Notes under the pieces: model-generated
The model's input: the letters and a program-made list of their open reading frames with translations, nothing else
What the model was told of the DNA's origin: nothing
Database searches by the model: none
Shown here: positions 10,237 to 22,482 of the stretch, piece after piece
Layout: every line of letters begins with the position of its first letter
Numbering within the stretch: the stretch's first letter is position 1
Program-made: the position numbers and the translations under genes
NCBI GenBank assembly: GCA_025642075.2
Contig: JAODUO010000051.1
Span: 240,001 to 304,000 of the forward strand
DNA length: 64,000 nt
From: Ridgeia piscesae
Taxonomy: Eukaryota; Annelida; Polychaeta; Sabellida; Siboglinidae
Direction: 5' to 3'

Positions 10237-11200
10237 TCACATCATTTGCTTGTACTTGATTTTTCTAATGGCTTTCTTCGATAAGTGTTTCTTCTTTGAC
10301 CGTTTCCCCTGTTTTTTCAAGGGGACAAATTTGTCAACGACGCAGTCAATTTCACTCTTTAAAATATTCCAGCATTCTGTTGCTGTCTTATTCTTCAGTG
10401 TGTTATTCCAGTCTATCTTTGCTAAATATTCCCTCATGTCCTTATATCTTCCTTTGTGAAATGTTTTACTGTACCTTATTTTTCTATTCCGTTCTCCCTT
10501 TACTTTGATGATAAACTGTATCTGGTTGTGATCACTACACCCCAGTGGCTCACATATATTGACATTATCAACAAATTCCTTCTGTGAGCTCAATACTATG
10601 TCTAACACGTTCTCGCCCCTGGTTGCTTCTAACACATGTTGAGAAAGGAAACTATCTTGTACTAAATTTAAAAACTCTTGATCCTCTCTCCCGGTACTCT
10701 GTAGAGATGTCCACTGTATATGCCCATGGTTAAAATCCCCCATAATAATACAGTCCCGTTTACTCACTTCTTTGATAGCGTTATGTATTTTTTCATTCTC
10801 TTCCATGCTTATGTTTGGACTCCGATACACTAACCCAACAGTTAATGTTGAGTTTCCTGTAACTATGTTACACCAGACAGCTTCTTCACATTCTGCTTCT
10901 TTTTCTAATTTTATTTCATAAGCTTGGATGGATTCTTTAATATATAAAATAACTCCGCCTCCCCTTCTTCCTAATCTATCTTTCCTAAACATTACATACC
11001 CTGTCATTCCTAATTCGGCATCTGATGTATCGAGTGTGGCCCAAGATTCAGTTATACCTATTATGTGAGGGTCAATATATTCTACCATAATGTTTAGTTC
11101 ATTTCTTTTGTTTACTATGCTTCTTGCATTTAAACAAACACATTTATAACCAAATTCCGTAGGGCTTTCCAGGCTGTTCTTTGCTGATGTCTTTTTGCTA
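10237..11200 (-). pseudogene. CR1 ORF2 apurinic-like endonuclease domain
   Basis: A 283-residue open frame (10,237-11,088) shows the LINE endonuclease motifs IIGITESW, RGGGVILYIK, VGLVYRSP, IIMGDFNH (catalytic Asp-Asn) and CSDHNQIQF (catalytic Asp-His). It ends in a basic linker (KKQGKRSKKKHLS). The N-terminal part of the domain continues upstream in another frame. No reverse transcriptase follows. Confidence 0.92.
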
Positions 11201-11253
11201 TCTTTATCTATGCCTCTAGTATTTGGCTTCTCTGTGTATCCCCCCCTGCGAAA

Positions 11254-12228
11254 CTAGTTTAAACAATTGCAACCTGTTCCATTATTCATCGATCGAAGAA
11301 GGTTCTCGGAGAACACTGCTGCGCCCTTTCCGCTTAGATGGAGGCCATCTCTCATAAACATGTCTTCTTTACCAACAAAATATCCCCACAAATCTACAAA
11401 TCCAACTCCTTCTTCTTCACACATCTGCTCTAATAGTCCGTTAATTGCCATCCTCTTGCAATTTCTAAATGTTGTTCCCCTTCCCCTCATCACTGGCAAG
11501 ATTCCTGAGAGTATGATCTGTTCAACTCTCGTCTTCTTCAGTGTCTCTACCAACTCTCTGTATCTCTTTACTATCCTGGTTGTTCCATCCCTGTCTGCAT
11601 TGTTCGTCCCTACATGTACTAATATAGACCCCCCTTGGCCATGCCCCAATACGTTCTCTACCCGTTCAGTCACATGCTCTATCCTAGCCCCCCGGAAGAC
11701 AAACAACAACGTCTTCTCCTTTGCTTAATGTCCTGTCTGTCTTTCGCAAAATGGAGCCTCCCATAAATACCCTTTCTGTTCTCAATGCCCCCTCGATCAC
11801 TGCTTCAGAGTAGCTCCTTCGTTTTGCATCTCCCTGGTTGCTGACTTTTCCCCCTGCCGCTTTCTCTGTTGTTCCTTTCTTTCCGGTCTCTTTTCTTCCT
11901 GTCATCGTCCTTGTTATTGACTTTCGTTTGGTCACATCACCTCTAACTTCCTTTCTTCCATTCGTCTTACCTCCTGTCGCAACTACTTCTCTCATCTCCT
12001 GTCCCCTTTTCCCTCCCTCCTTCTCTACTGTCACTTTCTCCCTGTCACCTTCCTGCATGTCATGTTTCCTGTTGTTCTTTCTCCCTTTGTTATCCTTGCA
12101 ATCACCCTCCCTCCACTCTGCATCCCCTTCACAATATCCGTTAGCCTAGCTAACTCTGCTGTCAGACAGTCCACTTTCCAACACCCTAAACATTGGAACG
12201 TAAACCCTTCTTCCGTTGTCTCTGTCCA
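11254..12228 (-). pseudogene. CR1 ORF1 with SGNH/GDSL esterase domain
   Basis: A basic, low-complexity N-terminal part (frame 11,684-12,058) leads through SYSEAVIEG and RVFMGGSILRKTD (nucleophile serine block) into a second frame (11,254-11,709) with HVGTNNADRDG and DGLHLSGKGAAVF (Asp-His block). This is the esterase-type ORF1 known from CR1 elements. One frameshift near 11,690 separates the two halves. It is unrelated to host metabolism. Confidence 0.88.
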
Positions 12229-12512
12229 AATGCGTGAATAAGTCTCAGAATATCTTGGTGGGAATATGTTTAGTAGTTACATTGACGTAACCCAACATAA
12301 TACCTTGCTTGGGTGTTACAGTACAAGAACAAATCTACGGTTCTATTGGCCTACACAGAAATATTGCAACTTAGTTAATTTGTGAAAGGAATGGAACGAT
12401 AATCTTTGTATAAAACATTGAAAACGACGAATTAATGTCATATAAATATTCAGCGGTGGTAGAGTGTTTTATTTGTGTATATTATCTTAGGAAACACAGG
12501 TATGTCACTTAC

Positions 12513-12626
12513 CCGTTCCACAAGTAGTACCCTTATACCCAGTGACACAAATGCACGTGTAACCATCTACTCCGTCACTGCATGTGCTTCCATGTTGACA
12601 AGGGTGGCTGGCACATTCGTTGGTAT
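12513..12626 (-). CDS. EGF exon, intact
   Basis: 114 bp, [16 protein letters not shown], six cysteines, ends GYKGTTCGT before GTAAGT, phase 1-1. It is the first array exon right of the gypsy/CR1 block, and all three Notch-type modification motifs are kept. Confidence 0.9.
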
Positions 12627-12937
12627 CTGGAACAAAAATAATCAAAATAAGGAAACCAGTTAGTTAGATTCTTAAGGGGGGTATTTAATGGTGGTTTTAC
12701 GGTGGGAAATTTTTTGAATTTATAACCCCCAAATACCTTGCTTGGGCGTTACAGTACAAGAGTCAAAACACGGCTTTTAAAGGCCTACACAGAAATTTAC
12801 AATTGGAATTTTTGAAAGGAACGGAACGATGAGCTTTATATAAAAATTAAAACGAACAGCTTGATGTGATTTATTCAGCGGGGGTAGAGTGTTTTATTTG
12901 TGTATATTATCTTAGGAAACACAGGTACGTCACTTAC

Positions 12938-13058
12938 CCGTTCCACAAGTAGTACCCTTATACCAAAATAAAACCAAATGCAAAAGTTTTAACCAAAAAT
13001 ATATCGTGGATATCTTTGTTTCTTCCCTTTTACGGATTGCTGGCACATTCGTTGGTAT
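12938..13058 (-). pseudogene. EGF exon with its middle replaced by intron text
   Basis: Both exon ends are normal (donor side CGTTCCACAAGTAG, acceptor side with GGCACATTCGTTGGTAT), but everything between about 12,964 and 13,035 is AT-rich text resembling the intron next to the exon at 13,416. Cysteines 2-5 are gone. It cannot code an EGF. Confidence 0.8.
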
Positions 13059-13415
13059 CTGGAACAAAAATAATCAAAATAAGGAAACCAGTTAGTTATA
13101 TTCTTAGCATGGTGCGGTCGACGGTTGTGAAATGCGTGAATAAGTCTCAGAATATCTTGGTGGGAATATTTTTAGTAGTTACATTGACGTAACCCAACAT
13201 AATACCTTGCTTGGGTGTTACAGTACAAGAACAAATCTACGGTTCTATTGGCCTACACAGAAATATTGCAACTTAGGTAAATTGTGAAAGGAATGGAACG
13301 ATAATCTTTGTACTAAAACATTGAAAACGACGGATTGATGTGATATAAATATTCAGCGGTGGTAGAGTGTTTTATTTGTGTATATTATCTTAGGAAACAC
13401 AGGTATGTCACTTAC

Positions 13416-13442
13416 CCGTTCCACAAGTAGTACCCTCATACC
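13416..13442 (-). pseudogene. EGF exon 3' stub
   Basis: Only the last ~26 bp of an EGF exon and its GTAAGT donor remain. The text breaks after the same bases (ATACC on the plus strand) as the exon at 12,938 and continues as the intron that normally lies upstream of an EGF exon. This suggests unequal exchange between units. Confidence 0.8.
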
Positions 13443-13985
13443 TTAAAAATAAAACCGAAATCAGCTTTTGAGATACGCTTGAATAATTCACAGAATATAT
13501 ATCGATGGGGATATCTTTGTTGCTTCATTGACGGATCATGACAAAATACCTTTCTTTGTCGTTTAATTTAAGAACTGCTGCACTGTTGACCCACACAATG
13601 CCACCCATAAGAATTATAATAATGTTTACTTGTGTTCTGCGAATTACTTCATATTTGGTGCACATTAACTTCGGTTTGTTTATGACCATTCCAACGAATG
13701 TTCCAGTTAGTGTGACAAATGGTCCGACTTTTGTTCTCTCCAAAATGTGTTTCAAATAACCCCATTTGCGTTGCAGGCACACTTGGAGCTGTACGCGAAA
13801 TTGTCAAAGACTAACGCATTCCTCTACGGGGATTGCCTTGATATTGAATGTAACTGGTGTCTTCAAGTCATCGATTGTCTGGGTGATGTTTCCGTAAGCT
13901 CGCTTCTTCAGAAAAAATAAATATCACGGTGATGTAGAATATTTTATTTTAATATGTTTTCTTTAGAAATACTCGAAATTAATGC

Positions 13986-14093
13986 CAGTTCCCCAAGTAG
14001 TATCCTCGTACACATTGAAGCACGTGCAAGTGTAACCATTTACTCGGTCAGTGCAGGTAGCACTATGTTGACAACGGTGACCGACACATTCGT
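13986..14093 (-). pseudogene. Decayed EGF exon (class C), Cys6 to Trp, GC donor
   Basis: It carries [18 protein letters not shown] and a tryptophan (TGG) for the last cysteine, like its paralogue at 2,105. Here the acceptor is restored as AACAG but the donor is GC rather than GT. Without the sixth cysteine the domain could not make its normal C5-C6 bridge. Confidence 0.75.
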
Positions 14094-14262
14094 CTGTTAA
14101 TGATTAATACGGAAACCAGATTGTTAGATTTTTTGCATATTGGGGTGTACACTTGAGCATCGCTTGAATAAGTCCCATGATATATTGGTGGGGATAGTTT
14201 CAGATGTTGTACTGACGGATCACAACACAATAACTTCCTAAGTCATTTAAATAGAAATAGTG

Positions 14263-14906
<644 letters not shown>

Positions 14907-15079
14907 CACTACATGGAATTTTTCAATATTTCAACATTTCAAAAGGATTGTAATACTAATCTTTCTATGCAATTCTTCAAGCAGACGAATTGATAACGTA
15001 TATGTATTAAGCTATGGTAGAGTGTGTAATTTTCGTGTATTTTCGTTCAATTGAATTGACATACCTATATGTCACTTAC

Positions 15080-15193
15080 CTGTTCCACAAGTATTACCCT
15101 CATACCCACTGACACAAAAGCAGGTGTAACCATCTTCTCCGTCAGTGCATGTGCTTCCTTGTTGACATGGGTTGCTGGCGCATTCATTGGTAT
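15080..15193 (-). CDS. EGF exon, intact
   Basis: 114 bp, [28 protein letters not shown], ends GYEGNTCGT before a GTAAGT donor. Phase 1-1, six cysteines. It is the sister copy of the exon at 2,670. Confidence 0.9.
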
Positions 15194-15550
15194 CTGGAAG
15201 AAAACTAATTAATATGGAAACCAGTTTGTTAGATTCATGGCATATTGTATTCTACGGTTAAGAATTGCTTGAGTAAGTCTCAGAATATCTCGGTAGGAAT
15301 AGTTTTAGTAGTTACACCGACAAAACACAACATAATACCTTCCTTGGGCGTTGTAGCAAAGCAAACCATCTACGGTTCTAAAGGCTTACATAGAAAGTTA
15401 GCAATTTAGTTAATTTGTGAAAGGAATGGAACGATAATCTTTATTTAAAAATATTCATAGCGACGAATATAAATATTCCATGCCGGTAGAGTATTTTATT
15501 TGTGCATTTGTTTCATGATATAATTGAAATGGAGACATCTATCTACCTAC

Positions 15551-15590
<40 letters not shown>

Positions 15591-15894
15591 ATAGACATTT
15601 ATATAGCGCCATAAATCTGGAAATATCCATTCGGAGGCGCTGTACATGAGTATGATAAAATATATAAAATAATAAAAAAAATGGTAATAAATAATAACAT
15701 TTATAAATTAGCTAAAGATAATTATTAAAATAAATGGTATCTTGATAATAAAATAATAAGTATGACATTATGTAAAATTAATATAAAACATGTACAAGAT
15801 AATAAATAGGTAAAATAAAAATTAAGTAAACTGACAGGTGTCTATACTTCATACACAGTCCGGAATAGGTGGGTTTTCAATAGTCTTTTAAAAG

Positions 15895-17502
15895 TCACGA
15901 TGCAACCGGTTTTCTTTTTATCTCGGCAGGGAGAGAGTTCCACAGTCGTGGATCTACTACTGAAAACATTCTATCACCGTATCGGCTGCGAGATGGCGGC
16001 ACGTAAAAGTCATTGTTTGTGGTGGAGCGTAATACTCTCGTAGCTCTTTGTTCAAGCAGGTCGGTGATGTAAGGTGGCGCTAGTCGATTTTGTGCACGAA
16101 ACACCAGAAGCAGGATTGAGTACTGCACTCGTTGTTTCACCGGGAGCCAGTGTAGTTTCATGAGAACTGGGGTAATCTGTTCACATCTGTGGCAGCGGAC
16201 CACTAGTCTGGCGGCAGCGTTTTGGACTCTTTGTAGCTTAGATATTAGGCACTGTGGGAGATCATACAGGAGACAGTTCGCGCAGTCAATTCTCGATATA
16301 ACAAGAGAATATACAAGGCGGACGGCGGCTTTCTGGGTGAGACATGATCGGATCGACGCAATGCTCCTTAGATGGTAGTATGATATACAGCAGACATGTT
16401 TAACATGGCTGACAATTAACATTTCTGTGTCAAATATAACGCCAATGTTTCTGCCAGTCGGACTTGGCGTTATGTCACAGTCGCCAATTTTGATCACGGT
16501 GATGTTGTGGTTCGCTCGATTGTTAAGTGATGATAGCACAAGTGCGACCGTTTTGTCGTCATTCACCTTTAGCTGATTGTCGCCCATCCATGCACGAACA
16601 TCGTTTAAGCATTGCTCAATTCGGCGTAATGACAACAATCTGTTAATTTCCGTCATCTCGAATTTGATGTATAGCTGAGTATCATCAGCATATAGGTTGA
16701 AGCCGAGATTGTGCCTCCTAATAATATTACCGATAGGAGCTGTGTACGCAGAGAACAACATAGGTCCCAGCACCGATCCTTGAGGTACGCAACAAGCGAC
16801 GCCAGTTATGCTGGAAGCACCACCTTGTAGATATACACACTGCGACCGATCGGTTAGATACGACCGCATCCATGCTAGTACGGAGCCAGCCATTCCGTAG
16901 CGATGTTCTAAACGGTTGAGGAGTATTTCATGGTTAAGCGTGTCGAAGGCAGCTGACATGTCGAGTAACACTAGAATTACTTCAAACCGCCGGTAAAGTG
17001 CACCGAGGATGTCATTATGTACCAGAACATGCGCAGTTTCCGTCGAGTGATGAGATTTGTTAGCTGATTGATGTCTTTCAAGGAGATTGTTAGCAGTCAT
17101 GTGATCAAGCAGGCAGCGTGCGACATATCTTTCGAGTAGCTTTGATATAAAAGGTAGGTTTGATATTGGTCGATAACTGTTGATATTGTCCTGATCTATA
17201 TTGGCTTTCTTAGGCACAGGAGTGACATTGGCGTGTTTCAGACAGCACGGAACAACACCAGATGCTATGGAAGAATTGATGAGTTTGGTTAGGAATGGTA
17301 CTGCGTTATCACTCACGTCTTTTAACAGCCATGTAGGTAAGGGGTCAAACACGCAGGATGTTGTAGGTGACTTGATGAGCAAACTGTGGATGTCTGATGT
17401 CGTCGCAGTTGGAAACAATTCAAGTCGTCGTGATACCCATGGCGCTGGATTGTGGTCTCTGGTCGAAGACGAGACGAGTGTGGAATGGGATTGAAATGCC
17501 AC
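15895..17502 (-). pseudogene. L2-like LINE reverse transcriptase
   Basis: A 535-residue open frame. Motifs in order are KANVTPVPKK, YRPISNLPF, LLDMSAAFDTLNH (catalytic Asp), GVACCVPQGSVLGPMLF, LYADDTQLY (active site YADD at about 16,681-16,692) and the C-terminal block CANCLLYDLPQ/KLHWLPVKQR/YGDRMFSVVDPRLWNSLP typical of L2/CR1 clades. The reverse transcriptase is intact over its catalytic core. Coding capacity is lost only at its N-terminal join (a shift between 17,502 and 17,639). Confidence 0.93.
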
Positions 17503-17638
17503 ACGAATCGTCTCAATTTTCGCCGAGAAGACGGTTTAGAATCTTGATGCGAGTTCGTGGATGTTGCTCTTAACTGGCAGATAGTGAGTCTTTCTTCGCT
17601 GCAGCAGTCCGTTTAATAGATGATACAGTCGCCGATTG

Positions 17639-18759
17639 TCACACCCGCACTGCTTCTATTTCAGAGGTATAGTAGTCAGACTTCGCTTTTATGATCGTCC
17701 TCTTTACCTCTGCGCGTTGTGTCTTATATATTTCACGATGTACTTGAAGTGATGTGTGACGCCACTTCCGTTCACATGGTCGTCTAATTTGTTTGGCTTT
17801 GATAACCTTCTTATTATACCAGGGTACCAGTGGACGATCGGCGATGCGACATGTCTGTAGTGGTGCATGCTTCTCGAGAAGTTTGGTCAAGACCACATTG
17901 TAGTGGTTTGCAAGTTCAGTTGTTGTTTGTTTGCCGGATGAGATCGCGGTCGATAAAGACGAGGCGATGTCGCTACAAAACGCAGGTTTGTTAATGGCTT
18001 TATACTTTCGGTACGTGATTGTTTTCCGCGGAACGACCGGTTTCTCCATATCGACGAGACATTCCACCCAAAGGTGATCGGAGAGCAGCAACGTGGTGTT
18101 TGTCGAAGTGATGCCATGATTTCCGGATGGAGTGAGGATCAGATCAATTGTGTGACCGTCAATGTGTGTTGGAGCGTGGACATGTTGAATGATATTGAGT
18201 GACTCAAGCAGATCAGCGAAACGTTTCACATTGTTGTCGGATGGCACATCCCAGTGGATGTTGAAATCACCGACAATCGCAAAACGGGTGCATAATGTTC
18301 GATGAAACCAGTAAATTCAACAAGAAAGTCAGCGTACGAATGTTTGTTCTTTTTCGAAGGAGGTGGACGGTATATGATAACAAGCTTCATAGAGTTTCCA
18401 GATGATGAAACATCAACATCCATGAATTCGAAAGATTTCATATCATCACGTCCATTGACAACCACCTTTAAACTCGATCGGTAAACAAGGCCAACACCAC
18501 CATCACGGCGACTTTTCCGAGGTAGATGTACAAACTTATAGTCGGCAGGGGTCAGGTCTTTTATGACTTTATTGACTTTTTCACCAATGTTCAACCATGT
18601 TTCGGTGATGGCTATAAGATCCATGTTTACCTCAGTCACGTAATCCGTAAAAACATCGGTTTTGTTGCAAATTGAGCGGGCGACGACAATGCCCAATTTG
18701 ACCGGCACCGCGACACGGCTGCTCGCGCTTTTGTTATTGGCAGGCGACACGGGGGACAC
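17639..18759 (-). pseudogene. L2-like LINE endonuclease domain, frameshifted
   Basis: Two overlapping frames. 18,226-18,759 has ARSICNKTD, LIAITETWL, RDGGVGLVYR and LVIIYRPPP. 17,639-18,247 starts at the block that should read DFNIHWD, then THIDGHTIDLIL, LLSDHLWVEC and WYNKKVIKAK. A single frameshift around 18,240 separates them. These are the usual LINE endonuclease blocks. Confidence 0.9.
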
Positions 18760-18789
18760 AACAACGTCGACGTCGACTCCAGGTTCACT

Positions 18790-21660
18790 GTGATCCGCAC
18801 TATATTTCTATTAACGAAAACATTATATACACTAAACGCGAAGATCTCTCCGTATTTATTCCCCATATTTTTGAATCTATATTTTTTGAAGTTCAAGATA
18901 ACCAAAATAAAACCTATTATAGTAAGTGTAGTTTATCGTCCTAATTCAGCTCCTCGTGCAGATATAGATATGTTTATAAGCAAAATATAAAATGAAAATA
19001 AAATTGCTTATCTGATGGGCGATTACAACATTAATTTGTTAAACTTTGTTACCCATACAAAACCACGACCTTGTAGATAATGCAATATCCCAAGGTTTTA
19101 TACCGCATATAACCACACCAACACGAATAACGTCAAATTCGGCAATACTTATAGACCATTTATATTCAAATCATAATCACCTTAATTATGAATCGGAAAT
19201 TATCATAACTGATGTAGCCGATCATTTTGGTATATTTCATATAATATATGGTACACCCCGTCCAAATCCACAGCCGATGTAAATGAAGCTTATGATAATT
19301 TCATGATGATATACAAATCACTTTTCGAAATAACATGTCCAGTTAAACATATGAAGCTTAAGAGAAAATACATTAAACGAGAACCGTGAATTACTTCGGG
19401 CATATTGACTTCGTCGCTAAATAAAGCAAAGTTACTTCGAAAGAAACTAAGTAGACCTAATCCAGAAACGATTAATAAATATAAAGAATATTGTAGAGTT
19501 TTTAATAAGATCAAACGAGCAGCAAAAAGGGCTTATTATGCAGAAATGCTAGAAGCACGTAAACATAACATCAAAGAAACATGGGCTATATTACGACAAG
19601 CAATACACAAACAAAAATAATTCTCTAAGTTCCCGGAAGCCTTCATCATAAATGGACATGAGGAAAATAATATGAAACAAATCGCAGAAGAATTAAATAA
19701 TTTTGTTGTTGCAATAGGTAAAACAATAAGCAATTAAATAGGTCTTCCTGTTAAGCAATTTGAAGCACATCTAACTGAAAACTATCCAGTACATTGTTTC
19801 ATACATGCTACACAAAAACACAAATATAACTTATCGTACGTAATCTTAAACTAAATGCACTGAAGATTTCGATGGTCTAAACTACTACAAGCGAAAATAC
19901 ACGAAATAACCACCCCGCTTGAGCATATACTAAACCAATCCATTGTCACGAGAACTGTTCCTGAAAATTTAAAAATTGCCAAAGTCGTGCCCGTTTTCAA
20001 ATCAGGTAACAACAAACTGTTCAACAACTATAGACCCATAAGTATTTTACCTGCGATTTCTAAAATAATGAAGACAAAAATTCTGCAAAAGACTGATGAT
20101 GTTTTTAGACAAATATAGCATTCTGTATAAACACCAGTATGGGTTTCGAGCAAAACATTCTACTGTTCACCCAATATCGCATTTGCTCAAGGTCATTTCA
20201 GTAGCAAATGATACAATAAAACAAACCTACATTGGCTGTGTTTCTGGACCTTTCAAAAGCATTTGATATAATAGACCATGACATTTTGCTGTATAAATTA
20301 CATTTTATGGCATTCGGGGAATAAGTAACACATGGTTTGCCAGTTACCTATCCAATCGAAAACAGTACACCGGAATACACAAATGTAAATATTCTCAAAA
20401 AACATAACAAGTGGAGTGCCCCAAGGATCCATACTTGGACCAATCTTATTTCTAATTTATATCAATGATACAATTAACTCTACGTCTTTAAAACTTATTA
20501 TCTTTTGCTGACGACACAACTGTATACAAATCAGGTCCTGATGTTGATATTTAAATTTACAACATAAACCAAGAATTAATACCTTTGTATGACTGGTTGT
20601 GTGCTAATAAATTGTCATTGAATAAAATATTTGTTTTTGTATTTAGCCCACCGAATAACAAATATCAGGTAAATAAATGTCTCAAAATTAATAATGAAAA
20701 TATTAATTATATTGAAAAGGACAACAAAGAGGAATCAGTTAAGTTTTTAGGAATATATATTGATAAACACTTAACATGGAAAAAAACATATTAATATAAT
20801 CAGTTCTAAGATAGCTAGTGCAATTTTTGCAATTAACAAAATGAAATATTTTTGGCCACATAATGCTTTAAAAACTCTCTATTATACTTTAATTCAAAGT
20901 CACCTAACTTACAGTATACAAGCATGGGGAAATGGAAATACAGTAAAAAAATACAAACTTTACAAAAACGCGCTGTACGAATAATTAACAATAAAATATA
21001 TAGAAGTCACACGGATCCTATTTTAAAATCTGAAAATATACTTAAATTGCTGATATACACAAGTTACATGTCTCATTATTTGTGTATGATTATCACCATA
21101 ATACTCTGCCTAAATCCTTCGAACAATATATACCAAACAATAATCTAGCCACTAACACCATCATTACGAGACAACATAACCTACTACGCACAGAAAAGCC
21201 CAGAACTCACTTTTCCTCTAAATTACCTAGACATCATTTTATAGAATTATGGAATAACCTTAATTATAACATTCAAAATCTCAAACCAAGACATAAGTTG
21301 AAATCTCTACTATCAAAACAATAATTATCTAACTATCTTAACCAAGTACATTGCTTAAATACCAGATGAGTAGAGTGTAACTAATTGTTTTCATTAAAAA
21401 ATACTCTGTTTGGATTTTCACACATTTTCACACACTTCTTAAATCCCCCCAGTCCGTTGTCATGCAAATGAGTGTACGTGGATAAGTATCTATACGTATA
21501 TGTATACATATCATTTCGAAGTTTATGTTTTGGGGTCACAGGAAGACGCCAAAAATATGCCATGTGACCACCACGTAAAAATACTGTTCTTGTTGTTTGA
21601 TTATGTAGAATGTAATGTTGTTTTTACGAAATAAAATTTGATTTGATTTGGATATACATA
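18790..21660 (+). mobile_element. AT-rich LINE, 5'-truncated, many stops
   Basis: On the plus strand, endonuclease pieces (IIVSVVYRPNSAPRADID; ITDVADHFGIFH), a basic linker (IKRAAKRAYYAEML, IKETWAILRQA), reverse-transcriptase pieces in broken frames (FNNYRPISILPAISKI near 20,020-20,060; GVPQGSILGP-like near 20,410-20,440; LLSFADDTT-like near 20,500; VKFLGIYIDKHLTWKK near 20,740), and the C-terminal block LQKRAVRIINN and PRHHFIELWNNL. It ends with a TTTGATTTGATTTG tail near 21,650. CR1/Rex1-like is likely. It is much more AT-rich and more decayed than the neighbouring L2-like element. Confidence 0.85.
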
Positions 21661-21672
21661 TGTGTCACTTAC

Positions 21673-21721
21673 CCGTTCCACAAGTAGTCCCTCATACCCA
21701 CTGACACAAAAGCAGTTGTAA

Positions 21722-21724
<3 letters not shown>
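21673..21724 (-). pseudogene. EGF exon fragment cut by a TA tract
   Basis: The donor GTAAGT and the last ~50 bp of an EGF exon remain. One base is missing in the usual GTAGTACCC text (a frameshift), and the rest is replaced by (TA)n at 21,725-21,764. Confidence 0.8.

Positions 21725-21764
<40 letters not shown>
21725..21764. repeat. (TA)n microsatellite
   Basis: About 20 TA units replacing the 5' half of the truncated EGF exon. Confidence 0.9.
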
Positions 21765-21767
<3 letters not shown>

Positions 21768-21916
21768 ATTTTTTTAAGGATTGTAACACTAATCTTTCTA
21801 TGCAATTCTTCAAGCAGACGAATTGATAACGTATAATGTATTAAGCTATGGTAGAGTGATTATTTGTTATGTATTTTCGTTGATAACAATTGAATGGACA
21901 TATCTATGTCACTTAC

Positions 21917-22030
21917 CCGTTCCACAAGTAGTACCCTCATACCCACTGACACAAATGCAGGTGTAACCATCTACTCCGTCACTGCATGTGCTTCCATGTT
22001 GACATGGGTTGCTGGCACATTCGTTGGTAT
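21917..22030 (-). CDS. EGF exon, intact (copy A)
   Basis: 114 bp, [43 protein letters not shown] donor, phase 1-1. It is identical in coding content to the exon at 25,702. The acceptor is GCTCCAG. Confidence 0.9.
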
Positions 22031-22103
22031 CTGGAGCAAAAATAATGCTCAGCTACAGATTCTTACAGCTGAGTGAACTGGAATAACGTAGTAAAAGAAT
22101 CGT

Positions 22104-22183
22104 TTTACCCGGCAGCACAGGATTCGAACCAGGTTTCTGGTAGTCGAGAGTCCGAAGTCCTAACCACTGCACCACTGCGCTAC
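22104..22183 (-). mobile_element. tRNA-derived SINE head
   Basis: Read on the minus strand it begins GTAGCGCAGTGGTGCAGTGG, an A-box-like start, and has GGTTCGAATCC, a perfect pol III B box, about 45 bp downstream. The tRNA-like stem order is visible. Its copy is at 25,888. Confidence 0.8.
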
Positions 22184-22363
22184 AATTGCAGTTATTTAGC
22201 ACTACATGAAATGTTTGCAAATGTGGATTTTGTGAAAGCAATTAAGGATAATTATTTTATAGAAATTCTCCGAATAGAAGAATTGATGACGAAAAGATGT
22301 TGCTCATCGTAGGGTGTTTTATTTGTGTATATTTTGTTTAGGCAATACCTATGTGGGACTTAC

Positions 22364-22482
22364 CAGTTTCACGAGCAGTACCCTCATACCCATTGCTACA
22401 AAGGCATACGTAACCATTTACTCGGTCGATGCATGTTGGCATGGCAATATATACACAAGGGAACTGGCAGATTCGTCGGTAT
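22364..22482 (-). pseudogene. Decayed EGF exon (class B), acceptor AG changed to AT
   Basis: The text reads ...ICQFPC, MPTCIDRVNG, CLCSNGYEGTAR: the DxNEC calcium motif is lost and the last cysteine is arginine. The acceptor reads CCAT instead of CCAG, while the donor is intact. The same splice lesion is in the copy at 26,125. Confidence 0.78.

Larger units (their letters stand above)
10129..12228 (-). mobile_element. CR1-clade LINE, 3'-incomplete (ORF1 plus endonuclease)
   Basis: On the minus strand ORF1 (with an esterase domain) is followed by the ORF2 endonuclease, after which the element stops at the junction with the gypsy TatD text. The whole reverse transcriptase is missing. A second, more decayed copy of the same family lies at 36.4-36.9 kb on the plus strand. 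On the right, EGF-array intron text resumes at about 12,228. Confidence 0.88.
15587..18790 (-). mobile_element. L2/CR1-like LINE, nearly full ORF2
   Basis: A minus-strand element with endonuclease and complete reverse transcriptase in three frames, and a 3' non-coding tail next to a TA tract. The tail includes a short 'atttatatagcgccat...gcgctgtacat' inverted pair. At its 5' end it meets an opposite-facing LINE at about 18,790. Confidence 0.88.

Noticed and set aside
11267..11728. 153-residue plus-strand frame
   Set aside because: Shadow of the CR1 ORF1 esterase on the minus strand, where catalytic motifs are readable.
3064..12228. Complete gypsy element with two LTRs
   Set aside because: I looked for the TGTGGTA start and the TATA-containing LTR body again to the right of pol and did not find it before the CR1 or after it.
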